Below are positions 28,922 to 39,251 of a DNA stretch of 64,000 nucleotides, piece after piece. The notes beneath the pieces are model-generated. The model was not told the DNA's origin. It saw nothing but the letters and a program-made list of their open reading frames with translations, and did not search any database. Every line of letters begins with the position of its first letter. Within the stretch, counting starts at the first letter, position 1. The stretch lies in NCBI RefSeq assembly GCF_018100905.1, contig NZ_JAGJEG010000004.1, positions 157,058 to 221,057 of the forward strand, written 5' to 3'. This DNA is from Pseudoalteromonas sp. MMG010. Its GTDB lineage: Bacteria; Pseudomonadota; Gammaproteobacteria; Enterobacterales; Alteromonadaceae. Position numbers and translations under genes: made by a program.

Positions 28922-29125
28922 TACTATTTCTTTACAGTTTATAAATTATTTATTTTTTACTCACGCAAATTAAGGATGCTTAATTTTCAAACAAATTAAG
29001 TGTATCTTCATGCGGTTATCAAATGTCAATACGAAAAAAGCAAAAAAAAACACTTTTGTTCAATTTATAGCCTTTGATTTTTACTAAAAAAACCGTAAAC
29101 TTAGCGCCCCTTGAAAAGAGGTCAA

Positions 29126-30106
29126 TTGAATAAAGTGCGTATAGGTAACTACCAACTAGAGAATAACGTAATTGTTGCGCCAATGGCGGGCATTACAGAT
29201 AGACCTTTTAGACAACTTTGTCGTCGCTTAGGTGCGGGGCTTGCTGTCTCTGAAATGCTATCGTCAAACCCTAGAGTGTGGAAAACTGAAAAGTCGATGA
29301 ACCGCATGGATCACAGTGGCGAATCGGGAATACGTTCTGTGCAAATTGCAGGTGCTGATCCTGAGTTAATGGCGCAGGCTGCACAATTCAATGTAAGTAA
29401 TGGCGCGCAGATCATAGATATAAATATGGGCTGCCCAGCTAAAAAAGTGAACAAGAAACTCGCAGGCTCTGCTTTATTACAGTTTCCTGAACTTGTGGAA
29501 GAGATACTCGCTGCCGTTGTAGAAGCGGTAGATGTACCTGTAACACTAAAAATCCGTACAGGATGGGATCAGGATAACCGTAATGGTGTAAAGATTGCGG
29601 GCATAGCTGAACGTTATGGCATAGCATCACTTGCTGTACATGGTCGCACACGTGCGTGTATGTACAAAGGTGAAGCTGAATATGCCACTATTAGGGATAT
29701 CAAACGTTCAGTGTCTATACCTGTTGTCGCTAACGGTGATATTACATCACCCGAAAAAGCAAAGCAGGTTTTGGACTATACGGGTGCAGATGCCATTATG
29801 ATTGGTCGAGCCGCCCAAGGTCGCCCTTGGATTTTTAGGGAGATAGACCACTATTTGCGAACTGGAGAGCACTTACAGCCACCTGCTATTTCAGAGGTAC
29901 GCAGTATTTTAATGGAGCATTTAACTAATCTCCATGCGTTTTACGGTGAACCAATGGGAGCGCGGATCGCTCGCAAACATGTAACTTGGTATTTGCAAAC
30001 CCATGACAGTGACGGTCAGTTTAGGCGAGTATTTAATGCATTAGATAACCCACAAGCACAGGTTGATGCATTAGAGCAATACTTTAAAACACTAGCAGCT
30101 AACTAA
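29126..30106 (+). CDS. dusB: tRNA-dihydrouridine synthase DusB
   Basis: An FMN enzyme with [50 protein letters not shown] (catalytic Cys in the N-M-G-C-P-A-K-K motif) and [13 protein letters not shown] ... [16 protein letters not shown]. The start is ambiguous: TTG at 29126 follows AGAGG closely, TTG at 29111 adds five residues, and GTG at 29135 is also possible. Linkage to fis 20 bp downstream is the classical dusB-fis operon. Confidence 0.92.
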   Translation: MNKVRIGNYQLENNVIVAPMAGITDRPFRQLCRRLGAGLAVSEMLSSNPRVWKTEKSMNRMDHSGESGIRSVQIAGADPELMAQAAQFNVSNGAQIIDINMGCPAKKVNKKLAGSALLQFPELVEEILAAVVEAVDVPVTLKIRTGWDQDNRNGVKIAGIAERYGIASLAVHGRTRACMYKGEAEYATIRDIKRSVSIPVVANGDITSPEKAKQVLDYTGADAIMIGRAAQGRPWIFREIDHYLRTGEHLQPPAISEVRSILMEHLTNLHAFYGEPMGARIARKHVTWYLQTHDSDGQFRRVFNALDNPQAQVDALEQYFKTLAAN

Positions 30107-30126
30107 GAAAGAAAGAGATATAAACA

Positions 30127-30417
30127 ATGTTCGAACAAAACGTGACTTCTCCATTTATCACTAACCCTCATGTTCAGTCACACGAGAAACCGCAGCCATT
30201 GCGTGATGCAGTGAAAAAAGCTGTTCACCACTATTTGAAACAGCTTAACGGTCAAGATGTGCAAGATGTATATGACCTTGTTCTTTCTGAGCTTGAAGCA
30301 CCATTACTTGAAGAAGTAATGACTTACACACGTGGCAACCAAACTCGTGCTGCTATTTTACTAGGTATCAACCGTGGTACTTTACGTAAAAAGCTTAAAA
30401 AATACGGTATGAACTAA
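30127..30417 (+). CDS. fis: DNA-binding protein Fis
   Basis: A 96-residue nucleoid protein (98 in E. coli). The N-terminal beta-hairpin region and helices are followed by a C-terminal helix-turn-helix ([24 protein letters not shown]), which is nearly invariant in gammaproteobacteria. Fis bends DNA and activates rRNA operons in early growth. It is the second gene of dusB-fis. Confidence 0.97.
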   Translation: MFEQNVTSPFITNPHVQSHEKPQPLRDAVKKAVHHYLKQLNGQDVQDVYDLVLSELEAPLLEEVMTYTRGNQTRAAILLGINRGTLRKKLKKYGMN

Positions 30418-30452
30418 TACCCGCATTTACTTAATAATAGTAAATGTTAAAA

Positions 30453-30475
30453 AGGCACCTACGGGTGCTTTTTTT
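30453..30475 (+). terminator. Terminator downstream of fis
   Basis: A GGCACC-TACG-GGTGCT hairpin followed by seven Ts, about 35 bp past the fis stop codon. Confidence 0.85.
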
Positions 30476-30596
30476 ATATGTAAAAAAATCAACTTAAAAA
30501 TCCCCCATCAGACCCTTTAAACATCGTTTTTTCATCAATATTCAGTTAAAATATGCGCTTCTAAGCTAGCTCATTAACTGAGGAAATTAAACTACA

Positions 30597-32183
30597 ATGG
30601 ATACACATCGTCCTATTCGTCGCGCACTATTAAGTGTGTCTGATAAAACCGGTATTGTTGAATTTGCCCGTGCTCTTGAAGCGCAAGGTGTTGATATTTT
30701 ATCAACTGGCGGTACTTGCAAACTACTTGCAGAAAATAACATTAAAGTGACTGAAGTGTCAGATCACACGGGGCATCCTGAAATTATGGATGGCCGCGTA
30801 AAAACACTTCACCCTAAAATTCATGGCGGTATTTTAGCACGTCGTGGACAAGATGAAGATGTAATGGAAAATCATAACATCTCAGCTATCGATATTGTTG
30901 TAGTTAACTTATACCCCTTTGCGAATACAGTCGCTCAAGAAAACTGCAGCCTTGAAGATGCCATAGAAAATATTGATATTGGCGGTCCAACAATGGTACG
31001 TGCTGCGGCTAAAAACCATAAAGATGTCACTATTGTGGTCAACGCAAGTGATTACGATCGTGTGATTAGCGAAATGCAAAGCAATAATGGCTCTACAACC
31101 TACAAGACCCGTTTTGACTTAGCTATTGCAGCCTATGAACATACAGCCCAATACGACGGTATGATTGCCAATTACTTTGGTAAAATGGTTCCTGATTACA
31201 CCGCTGATGCCGCTGAAGACACTAAATTTCCGCGCACTATCAATATGCAGTTCACTAAAAAGCAAGATATGCGTTACGGTGAAAACTCGCATCAAGATGC
31301 TGCTTTTTACGTTGAAAACGATGTAAGCGAAGCCTCTGTTGCAACAGCAACTCAGCTACAAGGTAAAGCTCTTTCGTTTAATAATATTGCCGATACCGAT
31401 GCAGCACTTGAGTGTGTTAAAGAATTTGACGTACCAGCATGTGTAATTGTTAAACATGCAAACCCGTGTGGCGTATCTATTGGCGATAACATTTTAACTG
31501 CTTACGAACGTGCATTTAAAACCGATCCAACCTCAGCGTTTGGCGGCATTATTGCTTTTAACCGCGAGTTAGACGCTGCGACAGCACAAGCAATTGTAGA
31601 TCGTCAATTTGTAGAAGTGATTATTGCACCGAGCATTTCAAGCGATGCAGCTAAAATTGTAGAAGCGAAAAAGAATGTGCGTTTACTAGAATGCGGACAA
31701 TGGAACGGCAAAGCAACAGGACACGATATTAAACGCGTAAATGGAGGTGTTTTAGTTCAAGATCGTGATTTAGGCATGGTCACTCAAGGCGACTTAAAAG
31801 TTGTTTCTAAGCGCCAACCTTCTGAGCAAGAACTTAAAGATTTACTATTTTGTTGGAAAGTCGCTAAGTTTGTAAAATCTAATGCGATTGTTTACGCCCG
31901 TGATGGTATGACGATCGGTGTCGGTGCCGGACAAATGAGTCGCGTATACTCTGCTAAAATAGCAGGTATTAAAGCCGCAGACGAAAATCTAGAAGTCCCT
32001 GGTTCGGTAATGGCATCTGATGCCTTTTTCCCATTCCGCGATGGTATCGATGCTGCCGCGCAAGCGGGTATTACTGCTGTCATTCAACCAGGTGGTTCAA
32101 TGCGCGATGAAGAAGTGATTGCCGCAGCTGATGAAGCTGGCATGGCAATGGTATTTACCGCCATGCGTCACTTCCGCCACTAA
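30597..32183 (+). CDS. purH: Bifunctional AICAR formyltransferase/IMP cyclohydrolase PurH
   Basis: A 528-residue enzyme of the last two steps of purine synthesis. The N-terminal MGS-like cyclohydrolase domain has [17 protein letters not shown] and [15 protein letters not shown]. The C-terminal transformylase domain has [27 protein letters not shown] (catalytic Lys-His) and [15 protein letters not shown]. It is separated by 95 bp plus a small gene from purD; the two are often neighbours in this order. Confidence 0.96.
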   Translation: MDTHRPIRRALLSVSDKTGIVEFARALEAQGVDILSTGGTCKLLAENNIKVTEVSDHTGHPEIMDGRVKTLHPKIHGGILARRGQDEDVMENHNISAIDIVVVNLYPFANTVAQENCSLEDAIENIDIGGPTMVRAAAKNHKDVTIVVNASDYDRVISEMQSNNGSTTYKTRFDLAIAAYEHTAQYDGMIANYFGKMVPDYTADAAEDTKFPRTINMQFTKKQDMRYGENSHQDAAFYVENDVSEASVATATQLQGKALSFNNIADTDAALECVKEFDVPACVIVKHANPCGVSIGDNILTAYERAFKTDPTSAFGGIIAFNRELDAATAQAIVDRQFVEVIIAPSISSDAAKIVEAKKNVRLLECGQWNGKATGHDIKRVNGGVLVQDRDLGMVTQGDLKVVSKRQPSEQELKDLLFCWKVAKFVKSNAIVYARDGMTIGVGAGQMSRVYSAKIAGIKAADENLEVPGSVMASDAFFPFRDGIDAAAQAGITAVIQPGGSMRDEEVIAAADEAGMAMVFTAMRHFRH

Positions 32184-32187
32184 TCAC

Positions 32188-32220
32188 AAAAAGGGTTAAA
32201 CATCATGTTTAACCCTTTTT
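32188..32220 (+). terminator. Terminator downstream of purH
   Basis: A perfect 16-bp inverted repeat (AAAAAGGGTTAAACAT on one arm, one-base centre at 32204) ending in five Ts, immediately after the purH stop. It is symmetric and would work on either strand. Confidence 0.9.
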
Positions 32221-32293
32221 GTTTGCAACCGATTCACGTATTCTGACTATTCATTACGCTAATTTATAAACTAATAATGTGAAGGAACAATCG

Positions 32294-33115
32294 ATGAAAT
32301 TTGTACTTAAATCACTTTTTGTAGCTACACTTGCTATGACTTCAACAATGGCTATCAGCCATAATCATAGCGCAAACGTTGAACAAGCAGTTCAATCAAC
32401 CGAACGTAGCGCTAAAAACAGTGCACGAGATGAATATCGTCACCCTATTGAAACCCTTTCGTTTTTTGGATTAAAGCCAACAATGACCGTGGTAGAGATA
32501 TCTCCTGGCGGTGGTTGGTATAGCGAAATTTTAGCACCCACTTTAAAAGACCACGGTTTATATTATGCCGCACATTACCCAAGTGATTCTTCAGTTGGTT
32601 TTTACCAACGCTCTCTTGCGGGTTTTAAAAGTAAAGTGGCTGAAGATGCGCGTTTTAGTAAAGTAAAAATAACTGAATTTCTACCGTTAACCCATGTAGA
32701 CATTGCTCCCGCAGGCACTGCAGATATGGTGCTTACTTTTAGAAATGTACATAACTGGTACATGGGTAAAGATAAAACGGGCGCATTGAGTGCCTTTAAA
32801 GCGTTTTATAAAGCACTTAAACCAGGTGGTACACTTGGCGTTGTTGAGCACCGTTTAGCCGAAACTCGTGCTGATGAAGATCAAAAAACGTCAGGTTATA
32901 TGAAACAAAGTTATGTTGTTAACCTTGCTAAACAAGCTGGATTTGAATTAGTTGCAAGCAGTGAAGTAAATGCCAATCCAAAAGATACAGCCGATCACCC
33001 AAAAGGGGTTTGGACCTTACCACCTAGCTTAAGACTTGGCGAGCAAGATGCTGCTAAATATAAAGCGATTGGTGAAAGTGACCGAATGACGCTGAAATTT
33101 AAGAAACCGCTTTAA
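32294..33115 (+). CDS. Exported class I SAM-methyltransferase-like protein
   Basis: A 273-residue protein with a convincing signal peptide (MKFVLKSLFVATLAMTSTMA) preferred as start because GAAGGA precedes the ATG; an upstream GTG adds five residues. The mature part is a Rossmann methyltransferase-like fold of the COG4798 type: TVVEISPGGGWYSEILAP is motif I and LKPGGTLGVVEHR a late strand. These proteins are regularly predicted as periplasmic although SAM is cytosolic, so activity and substrate are unclear. It lies between purH and purD, 14 bp before purD. Confidence 0.8.
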   Translation: MKFVLKSLFVATLAMTSTMAISHNHSANVEQAVQSTERSAKNSARDEYRHPIETLSFFGLKPTMTVVEISPGGGWYSEILAPTLKDHGLYYAAHYPSDSSVGFYQRSLAGFKSKVAEDARFSKVKITEFLPLTHVDIAPAGTADMVLTFRNVHNWYMGKDKTGALSAFKAFYKALKPGGTLGVVEHRLAETRADEDQKTSGYMKQSYVVNLAKQAGFELVASSEVNANPKDTADHPKGVWTLPPSLRLGEQDAAKYKAIGESDRMTLKFKKPL

Positions 33116-33129
33116 ATAGGATATTCGCC

Positions 33130-34413
33130 ATGAATGTATTGATCATTGGCAGCGGCGGCCGCGAACACGCACTTGCGTTTAAAGCCGCTCAAAACACTAG
33201 AGTTAACACTGTATATGTTGCACCAGGTAATGCTGGTACAGCCCTTGAGCCAAAATTAGAAAATGTCGCTATTAATGTAGAAGACCTAGATGGCTTACTA
33301 AACTTTGCTCAACAAAATAAGGTTGAGTTAACGATTGTTGGCCCTGAAGTCCCATTAGTATTGGGTGTAGTTGATAAATTCCGTGAACATGGCTTGGCTA
33401 TATTTGGCCCAACGGCGGGTGCCGCACAATTAGAAGGCTCTAAATCTTTTACTAAAGATTTTTTAGCTCGCCACACGATTCCAACTGCAGACTATCAAAC
33501 GTTTGAACAAATTGAGCCTGCATTAGCGTACCTAAAAGAACAAGGAGCGCCAATTGTCATTAAGGCTGATGGCTTAGCAGCAGGTAAAGGCGTTATCGTT
33601 GCCATGACTGAGCAAGAAGCTGAAGATGCAATCCGCGATATGCTTGCTGGCAATGCATTTGGTGAAGCGGGTAGTCGAGTTGTTATTGAAGAGTTTTTAG
33701 AAGGCGAAGAAGCTTCGTTTATCGTAATGGTCGATGGTAAAAATGTATTACCTTTTGCGACCAGCCAAGATCATAAACGTGCATTTGATGGTGACGCAGG
33801 CCCAAATACAGGTGGTATGGGAGCTTATTCTCCTGCCCCAGTGGTCACTGATGAAATCCACCAGCGCATAATGAACGAAGTTATTTACCCAACCGTAGAA
33901 GGTATGGCAAGCGAAGGCCATCCATATACCGGCTTTTTATATGCGGGTTTGATGATTGACAGCTCTGGCACCCCTAAAGTTATTGAATATAACTGTCGTT
34001 TTGGCGATCCCGAAACTCAGCCAATGATGTTGCGCCTACAATCAGATTTAGTTGAGCTAATTGAAGCCGCAAATCGAGTTGAATTAGATAAAACAATCAT
34101 TAAATTTGACCCTCGAGCTGCAGTGGGCGTTGTGTTAGCGGCTAAAGGCTACCCAGATAGCTACCCTAAAGGCGATGCTATTAGCGGTCTTAAAGTTAAC
34201 TATCCTGCAGATGAAAAAGTGTTTCATGCTGGGACAAAACAAGATGGTGATAGTGTCCTCACTGCCGGTGGCCGTGTTTTATGTGCTACCGCACTTGGAA
34301 ATACAGTAACACAAGCTCAACAACGTGCTTACGAACTGGTAAATGAAATAAACTGGGAAGGCATGCAATACCGTACTGATATAGCTTATAGAGCGATTGC
34401 TCGCGAGAAGTAA
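33130..34413 (+). CDS. purD: Phosphoribosylamine-glycine ligase PurD
   Basis: A 427-residue ATP-grasp enzyme forming GAR in purine synthesis. It has the N-terminal NVLIIGSGGREHALA, the GSKSFTKDFLARHTIPTA segment, the ATP loop KADGLAAGKGVIVA, and the metal/product site FATSQDHKRAFDGDAGPNTGGMG. It ends with a strong terminator. It is probably cotranscribed with the exported methyltransferase-like gene. Confidence 0.96.
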   Translation: MNVLIIGSGGREHALAFKAAQNTRVNTVYVAPGNAGTALEPKLENVAINVEDLDGLLNFAQQNKVELTIVGPEVPLVLGVVDKFREHGLAIFGPTAGAAQLEGSKSFTKDFLARHTIPTADYQTFEQIEPALAYLKEQGAPIVIKADGLAAGKGVIVAMTEQEAEDAIRDMLAGNAFGEAGSRVVIEEFLEGEEASFIVMVDGKNVLPFATSQDHKRAFDGDAGPNTGGMGAYSPAPVVTDEIHQRIMNEVIYPTVEGMASEGHPYTGFLYAGLMIDSSGTPKVIEYNCRFGDPETQPMMLRLQSDLVELIEAANRVELDKTIIKFDPRAAVGVVLAAKGYPDSYPKGDAISGLKVNYPADEKVFHAGTKQDGDSVLTAGGRVLCATALGNTVTQAQQRAYELVNEINWEGMQYRTDIAYRAIAREK

Positions 34414-34451
34414 TACTCTAATATTGGTACAACCAGTAAAGTTAATAACTT

Positions 34452-34476
34452 AAGCGCAGTTCATCTGCGCTTTTTT
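34452..34476 (+). terminator. Terminator downstream of purD
   Basis: A perfect 8-bp stem AAGCGCAG-TTCAT-CTGCGCTT followed by a T-run, about 40 bp past purD. Confidence 0.9.
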
Positions 34477-34520
34477 AGTGCTACACTTATTTGGGCTGAC
34501 CTAAAAGGAGTACATTAGTA

Positions 34521-37031
34521 ATGGACATAAAAACGCTAAAATTTCACACACTCGCTGTTGTTATTTTACTTTTTATTCTATTTATAATTGGTACTATTAT
34601 ACCTTATTTAGTCATGCCAACTAAGTACACATTAGATAAAACCACCCCAATTAATATAATCCCATCTTACTTTATAGATCCATCAAAAGAGCTCAGTGTT
34701 AAACACGTAATCTCACAGTTTGACCAATTTACTCAAAAACCTCTTACAACAATTCCTTGGGGCTTTGAAAGGCAAAATTACTGGTTAAAGCTAAATTTAA
34801 AAAATAGAGGGGCTAACACACAAAATATCGTAAGCCATTTTGATAACCCGATGGTTGATCACCTGACTGTTTACGAGCTTAATACCGACAACGAGATCAT
34901 AAAAACCCACCATCTTGGTGATAAAGAGCCTAAATTAACGTTATTCCAATATAGCGTCCCTCATATAGAACTCGCTTTAAAAGCGAAAGCTCAGCGCAGT
35001 TTATTGATTAAAGTAGATACCATAGGGATTAGTAAAACTCCCGTTATTCTCTACAGAGATAAAGAATTTTTAGATTTATTGCGTTCGCAATCTGGAATTT
35101 GGGGCGTATTTGTCGGTGTATTGTTGATGGCAGCACTTTATAATTTAGTATTGTATTTTGGAATAAAAGACCGCGTCTATTTAGTTTATATTGGTTATAT
35201 TCTAAGTGCGATTACATTACTTGGTGCAGTATTAGGCTATGGCTTTTACTTATGGCCATTAGAATGGCAGTTATTTATTCATCACCAAATTATATTTTTT
35301 AATTATACCATTGCCTTTTTTACCCTCGCCTTTTGCACCATGTTTTTACGCTATCATAAAGATAAATGTTGGCGTTATAAACTGAGTCTCGCGTTACTAG
35401 GGCTGATGGTAATACTGGCAATCAGTAGTTTATTTATTGTTGAATATATTGCCGCACCTATTTTCTTTGTCATCATGGTTCTGTTATATATTGTGTGTAT
35501 TATTTTAATTTACCATAAATTACGCAGTGGCTTTAGGTGGGCTAAATTTTATGTTATTTCATGGGTCCCGCTTATTTTAGGAGCCGCAATACAACCTATT
35601 GAGCTTACTGGAGCAATCCCTTATAGCTTTACAACTCGCCACGCTTTTCTAATGGCCATTTTATGTGAAGTCGTGCTTATGGCCATGGCATTGGCTGATC
35701 GCGTTCGTTATCAACGAGAGCGTGCGCTATATCATGCCACCCACACACAGCAAACAAAGTTACTCAATAGCGCTAAACTAAAACATGCTTTTATGAACTT
35801 ACAAGCACAAAATCGCGCCACCACATTATGCTTAATTAAAATTAGCCACTTTAACTCTTTAAATACAATTATCACCTCAACTCAAGGGTGTAATTTAATA
35901 CGCTATATAGCCGAACACTTAGAACAACTGCTAAGCCACGAACGTGAGTTTACTAATCTAGATATTGATTTTGAGAAAAGCCCCCGTGTAGCTGATTTAG
36001 GCAGCGGCGTATTTGCCTGTATTTCAACAAAAACACAAAGCCTTAAAGGACTTGAAGTTCAACTAAAAAAGATATTAAAACACCTGCCTAAACGCTATGA
36101 AATTGAAGGTTTAGATTTACAGTTAAGCTATCAAGCCGGGGTGTGTCACTCCCCTGCATTTAATCATTTTGAAATGTGGTTAAAACAAGGTTACTCCGCA
36201 TTAAAAAATGCTAAATTAAATATGTCTAAAATAGCGATGTCATCACACAACGCTAATTTAGATATGGATATTACATTAGCAGCTCGATTACAGCAGGCCA
36301 TAAAGCACGACGAACTGGCACTGTATTATCAGCCACAAATAAATATATCAGATAATCAAGTAATGGGGGCTGAAGCACTGTTACGCTGGCCAAGCGACGA
36401 GTTTTCTAGTTTATCTATTGAAGAGCTTATTTTGCTTGCAGAGCATACCGGGGTTATTAATGAGCTTTCTTTATGGGTGATCGAACGCGCATGTAAAGAC
36501 ATTCATTATTTTTCGCAAGCAAACCTGCTCGATCATAGTATTAGTGTAAATTTAAGTGCTCGTAACTTATCAATAAACAACCTTGCCGAAAAAGTAGAAA
36601 ACTTATTATTAAAGTATCAAATCCCTGCCAATCTACTTAAATTTGAACTCACCGAGTCAGTGCTCGTTGAAAGCCAAGATGCTTTAATTGCACTGGTTAA
36701 AGACTTAGCAGAGCTAGGCGTTAAAGTGGTACTCGATGACTTTGGGACCGGGTATGCCTCGTTAAGTTATTTAATAAACTACCACTTTAGTGAATTAAAA
36801 ATTGATAAATCGTTTGTTATGGATTTACCAAATAACCCTAACCACCAGGTCATCGTTAAAACAGCTATAGATTTAGCCCATAACTTAAACTTATCTATTA
36901 CTGTTGAAGGGGTTGAAACCGAAGAAATACATAACCTGCTAACAGAAATGGGAGCCGATAAGGGGCAAGGTTATTTATATTCTAAAGCGATTTCACGCGA
37001 GCAATATTTACAATGGGTTAATCGCTATTAA
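34521..37031 (+). CDS. 7TM-DISM sensor with degenerate GGDEF and EAL domain
   Basis: An 836-residue membrane protein. A first helix (residues ~10-30) is followed by a periplasmic 7TMR-DISMED2-type sensory domain (PWGFERQNYWLKLNLKNRG), then a block of seven helices (residues ~185-390) of the 7TMR-DISM type, a GGDEF-related domain whose catalytic signature is lost (LGSGVFAC instead of GGDEF), and an intact EAL domain (GAEALLRW, FELTESVLVES, LDDFGTGYASL, LKIDKSFV, VEGVET). It is probably a c-di-GMP phosphodiesterase responding to a small extracellular ligand, perhaps a carbohydrate as suggested for this sensor class. Confidence 0.88.
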   Translation: MDIKTLKFHTLAVVILLFILFIIGTIIPYLVMPTKYTLDKTTPINIIPSYFIDPSKELSVKHVISQFDQFTQKPLTTIPWGFERQNYWLKLNLKNRGANTQNIVSHFDNPMVDHLTVYELNTDNEIIKTHHLGDKEPKLTLFQYSVPHIELALKAKAQRSLLIKVDTIGISKTPVILYRDKEFLDLLRSQSGIWGVFVGVLLMAALYNLVLYFGIKDRVYLVYIGYILSAITLLGAVLGYGFYLWPLEWQLFIHHQIIFFNYTIAFFTLAFCTMFLRYHKDKCWRYKLSLALLGLMVILAISSLFIVEYIAAPIFFVIMVLLYIVCIILIYHKLRSGFRWAKFYVISWVPLILGAAIQPIELTGAIPYSFTTRHAFLMAILCEVVLMAMALADRVRYQRERALYHATHTQQTKLLNSAKLKHAFMNLQAQNRATTLCLIKISHFNSLNTIITSTQGCNLIRYIAEHLEQLLSHEREFTNLDIDFEKSPRVADLGSGVFACISTKTQSLKGLEVQLKKILKHLPKRYEIEGLDLQLSYQAGVCHSPAFNHFEMWLKQGYSALKNAKLNMSKIAMSSHNANLDMDITLAARLQQAIKHDELALYYQPQINISDNQVMGAEALLRWPSDEFSSLSIEELILLAEHTGVINELSLWVIERACKDIHYFSQANLLDHSISVNLSARNLSINNLAEKVENLLLKYQIPANLLKFELTESVLVESQDALIALVKDLAELGVKVVLDDFGTGYASLSYLINYHFSELKIDKSFVMDLPNNPNHQVIVKTAIDLAHNLNLSITVEGVETEEIHNLLTEMGADKGQGYLYSKAISREQYLQWVNRY

Positions 37032-37132
37032 CGCTTTATAGCAATTAACCTTGCTTGCACATCGAGCTTAAAATTTTAAAACGATAACAATAAGCATGAT
37101 AAACTACCCTTTTAAACATCTTTAGGGGCAAA

Positions 37133-37948
37133 GTGAAGATGCAAGGTACATTACGTAAATTAAAATCAAGCTTAACTACACCCGTTCAATATCACCTACC
37201 TATCGGCAATGAGCTAGTTGATTTAAACGCATTAATAGGGCAACAAGTCACCCTTACTTTTAGTGGCACAATCTTATGTTCTAACTGTGGTAAAAAAACC
37301 AAAAAAAGTTACTCGCAAGGCCATTGCTTTGTATGCATGCGTAAGCTTGCTAGCTGCGATATGTGTATTATGAAGCCCGAAACCTGTCATCACAGCGAAG
37401 GGACATGCCGTGAACCGCAATGGGGTGAAGAAAACTGCATGATCCCTCATTATGTGTATCTTGCAAATACATCAGGGTTAAAAGTGGGTATTACTCGCCA
37501 TACACAAATCCCTACTCGCTGGGTCGATCAGGGCGCAACGCAAGCACTGCCTATTTTTAAAGTACAAACGCGTTTACAGTCGGGCTTAGTTGAGGTTGCG
37601 CTAGCGCAATTTATTGCCGATAAAACAAATTGGCGCAACATGCTAAAAGGGCAAAATGAAAACATTGATTTAAAAGCCGCTGCTGCACAGTTAATTCCAC
37701 AAATTGCAGATAAACTAAACGAATTAAGTGAATTATTTGGCGCCACCGCTATAGAGCAACTCAATGAAGACGTTGTTGATCTAAATTTCCCCGTTGATCA
37801 CTACCCAACTAAAATTAGCTCGTTTAACTTTGATAAAAATCCTGAAGTGTCTGGGGTATTACAAGGGATAAAAGGTCAGTACTTAATATTTGATACCGGT
37901 GTTATAAATATTCGTAAGTTCACCTCGTACGAAGTCACTTTAAGCTAA
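37133..37948 (+). CDS. DUF2797 domain-containing protein
   Basis: A 271-residue protein of the DUF2797 family. The first part holds many cysteines (CSNCGKKTKKSY, HCFVCMRKLASCDMC, KPETCHH, GTCREP), likely one or two zinc-binding clusters. The middle (YVYLANTSGLKVGITRH ... RWVDQGA) resembles a GIY-YIG nuclease fold core. Function unknown; nucleic-acid processing is an inference. The GTG at 37133 has AGGGG four bases upstream; an ATG at 37139 is equally possible. It lies 15 bp before the next small gene. Confidence 0.75.
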   Translation: MKMQGTLRKLKSSLTTPVQYHLPIGNELVDLNALIGQQVTLTFSGTILCSNCGKKTKKSYSQGHCFVCMRKLASCDMCIMKPETCHHSEGTCREPQWGEENCMIPHYVYLANTSGLKVGITRHTQIPTRWVDQGATQALPIFKVQTRLQSGLVEVALAQFIADKTNWRNMLKGQNENIDLKAAAAQLIPQIADKLNELSELFGATAIEQLNEDVVDLNFPVDHYPTKISSFNFDKNPEVSGVLQGIKGQYLIFDTGVINIRKFTSYEVTLS

Positions 37949-37963
37949 ACAAGAACAAGTAAT

Positions 37964-38257
37964 ATGAATCAACTGTTTCCACAAATCGTGTTTCTTCAAG
38001 ATGACCTTGAGGTAGTAGATACAATACAACAACGCAACGAGTTTCTTCACAATGTAACAGCAAGTGAAATAGAGCACGTTATTGTACTTACCCCACAAGG
38101 CCACTATTACAGTTTAGCGAATAAACACGTTGAGCCATTAACGCCAGTGCAATTAGCCACCGTGGTCACGCGTTATTTAGCGAATGAAGGACATTGTTGT
38201 TTAAGCAAAATTACTCAACTAACACCTAGCCAAGCATTTACTTTACTCGATATTTAA
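37964..38257 (+). CDS. Hypothetical 97-residue protein (possibly DUF4144)
   Basis: A small acidic soluble protein (start MNQLFPQIVFLQDDLEVV; central HVIVLTPQGHYYSL). It is probably cotranscribed with DUF2797 and converges with the HDAC-family gene, overlapping its stop by four bases. The pattern of two strands, then a helix, reminds me of DUF4144, but I cannot confirm this. No signal peptide, membrane helix or catalytic motif is visible. Confidence 0.6.
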   Translation: MNQLFPQIVFLQDDLEVVDTIQQRNEFLHNVTASEIEHVIVLTPQGHYYSLANKHVEPLTPVQLATVVTRYLANEGHCCLSKITQLTPSQAFTLLDI

Positions 38258-39171
38258 CTTTCGCTTAGAGCTTTTATATGCGCTACTGCACTACGACCAA
38301 GTGCAGATAGTGCATATCCGCCTTCAAGATAAGAAATAACACCTTTACAGCCATTTTGCATAGCCACTTTACATAACTGCTGGGTGATCCAGTAATAATC
38401 ATCGTCAACTAACTTTAAGCTCCCCATATCATCTTCTAAATGAGCATCAAAGCCGGCGCTAATAAAAAGCAGTTCAGGCTTAAAGTCGGCTATTTTTTGT
38501 TGCCACTGCTGAAAAAAAACGGCTTTTAAATCATCACCGTCACTGGCAATCGCTAACGGTGAATTAATAATATGATGATTATTTTCAACAGCGGTATTAG
38601 GGTAAAATGGATATTGAAATAACGAACAAAAAAGTACATCTTCGTCAGCAAAAAAGATATCTTGTGTCCCATTGCCATGGTGAACATCAAAATCGGCTAT
38701 CGCGATACGTTGAATACCTTTACTTTTTGCATACTTAACTCCAATCGCTAAATTATTAAAGACACAAAACCCCGACGACTCAGTGCCTGTCGCGTGATGC
38801 CCCGGCGGGCGTACCGAACAAAATGCGGCGTCTAATTTATCAGCAAGTATTTCATCTACCGCCAAAATACCAGCCCCAACCGCTCGCGCTACGGCATTTC
38901 CTGAATCAGGACACAACCATGTATCACCATCGAGTGACTCAAGGCCTTCATTAGGAATGCTGTTTTCAAAATGCGTTACTTGTTGCTCACTGTGAGCCAA
39001 TAAATAATGATCTCGTTGCGCTTTTGGTGCTTGCAATTGAGCAATGCCAATATCAACACCACTGGCTAATAATCTATCTGAAATAGCATCTAACCGCTGT
39101 GGGCATTCAGGATGATCTGAGCTCATTTTATGCTTACGACAGTGTGGATGTGAAATAACAGCAGTACGCAT
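38254..39171 (-). CDS. Histone deacetylase family (class II-like) amidohydrolase
   Basis: A 305-residue Zn amidohydrolase. Characteristic motifs are SVRPPGHHATGTESSGFCVFNN (charge-relay His pair), ADFDVHHGNGTQDIF (zinc ligands Asp and His), FISAGFDAHLEDDMGSL (third zinc Asp) and a closing EGGYALSALGRS. Bacterial members deacetylate polyamines, acetoin-related or other small acetylated substrates; the substrate here is unknown. ATG at 39171 follows GGGAGC and is preferred; a TTG at 39183 would add four residues. Confidence 0.9.
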   Translation of the reverse strand: MRTAVISHPHCRKHKMSSDHPECPQRLDAISDRLLASGVDIGIAQLQAPKAQRDHYLLAHSEQQVTHFENSIPNEGLESLDGDTWLCPDSGNAVARAVGAGILAVDEILADKLDAAFCSVRPPGHHATGTESSGFCVFNNLAIGVKYAKSKGIQRIAIADFDVHHGNGTQDIFFADEDVLFCSLFQYPFYPNTAVENNHHIINSPLAIASDGDDLKAVFFQQWQQKIADFKPELLFISAGFDAHLEDDMGSLKLVDDDYYWITQQLCKVAMQNGCKGVISYLEGGYALSALGRSAVAHIKALSES

Positions 39172-39209
39172 AAATGCTCCCAATAACTAATAAGTGTCAG
39201 CACTATAAC

Positions 39210-39231
39210 AAAGCCACCTAATGGTGGCTTT
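39210..39231 (-). terminator. Terminator downstream of the serine hydrolase
   Basis: A perfect 9-bp stem, AAAGCCACC-TAAT-GGTGGCTTT, 21 bp after the minus-strand stop at 39252, with only a modest T-rich tail. Confidence 0.7.
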
Positions 39232-39251
39232 GCGACTTTGGTGTATAACCA

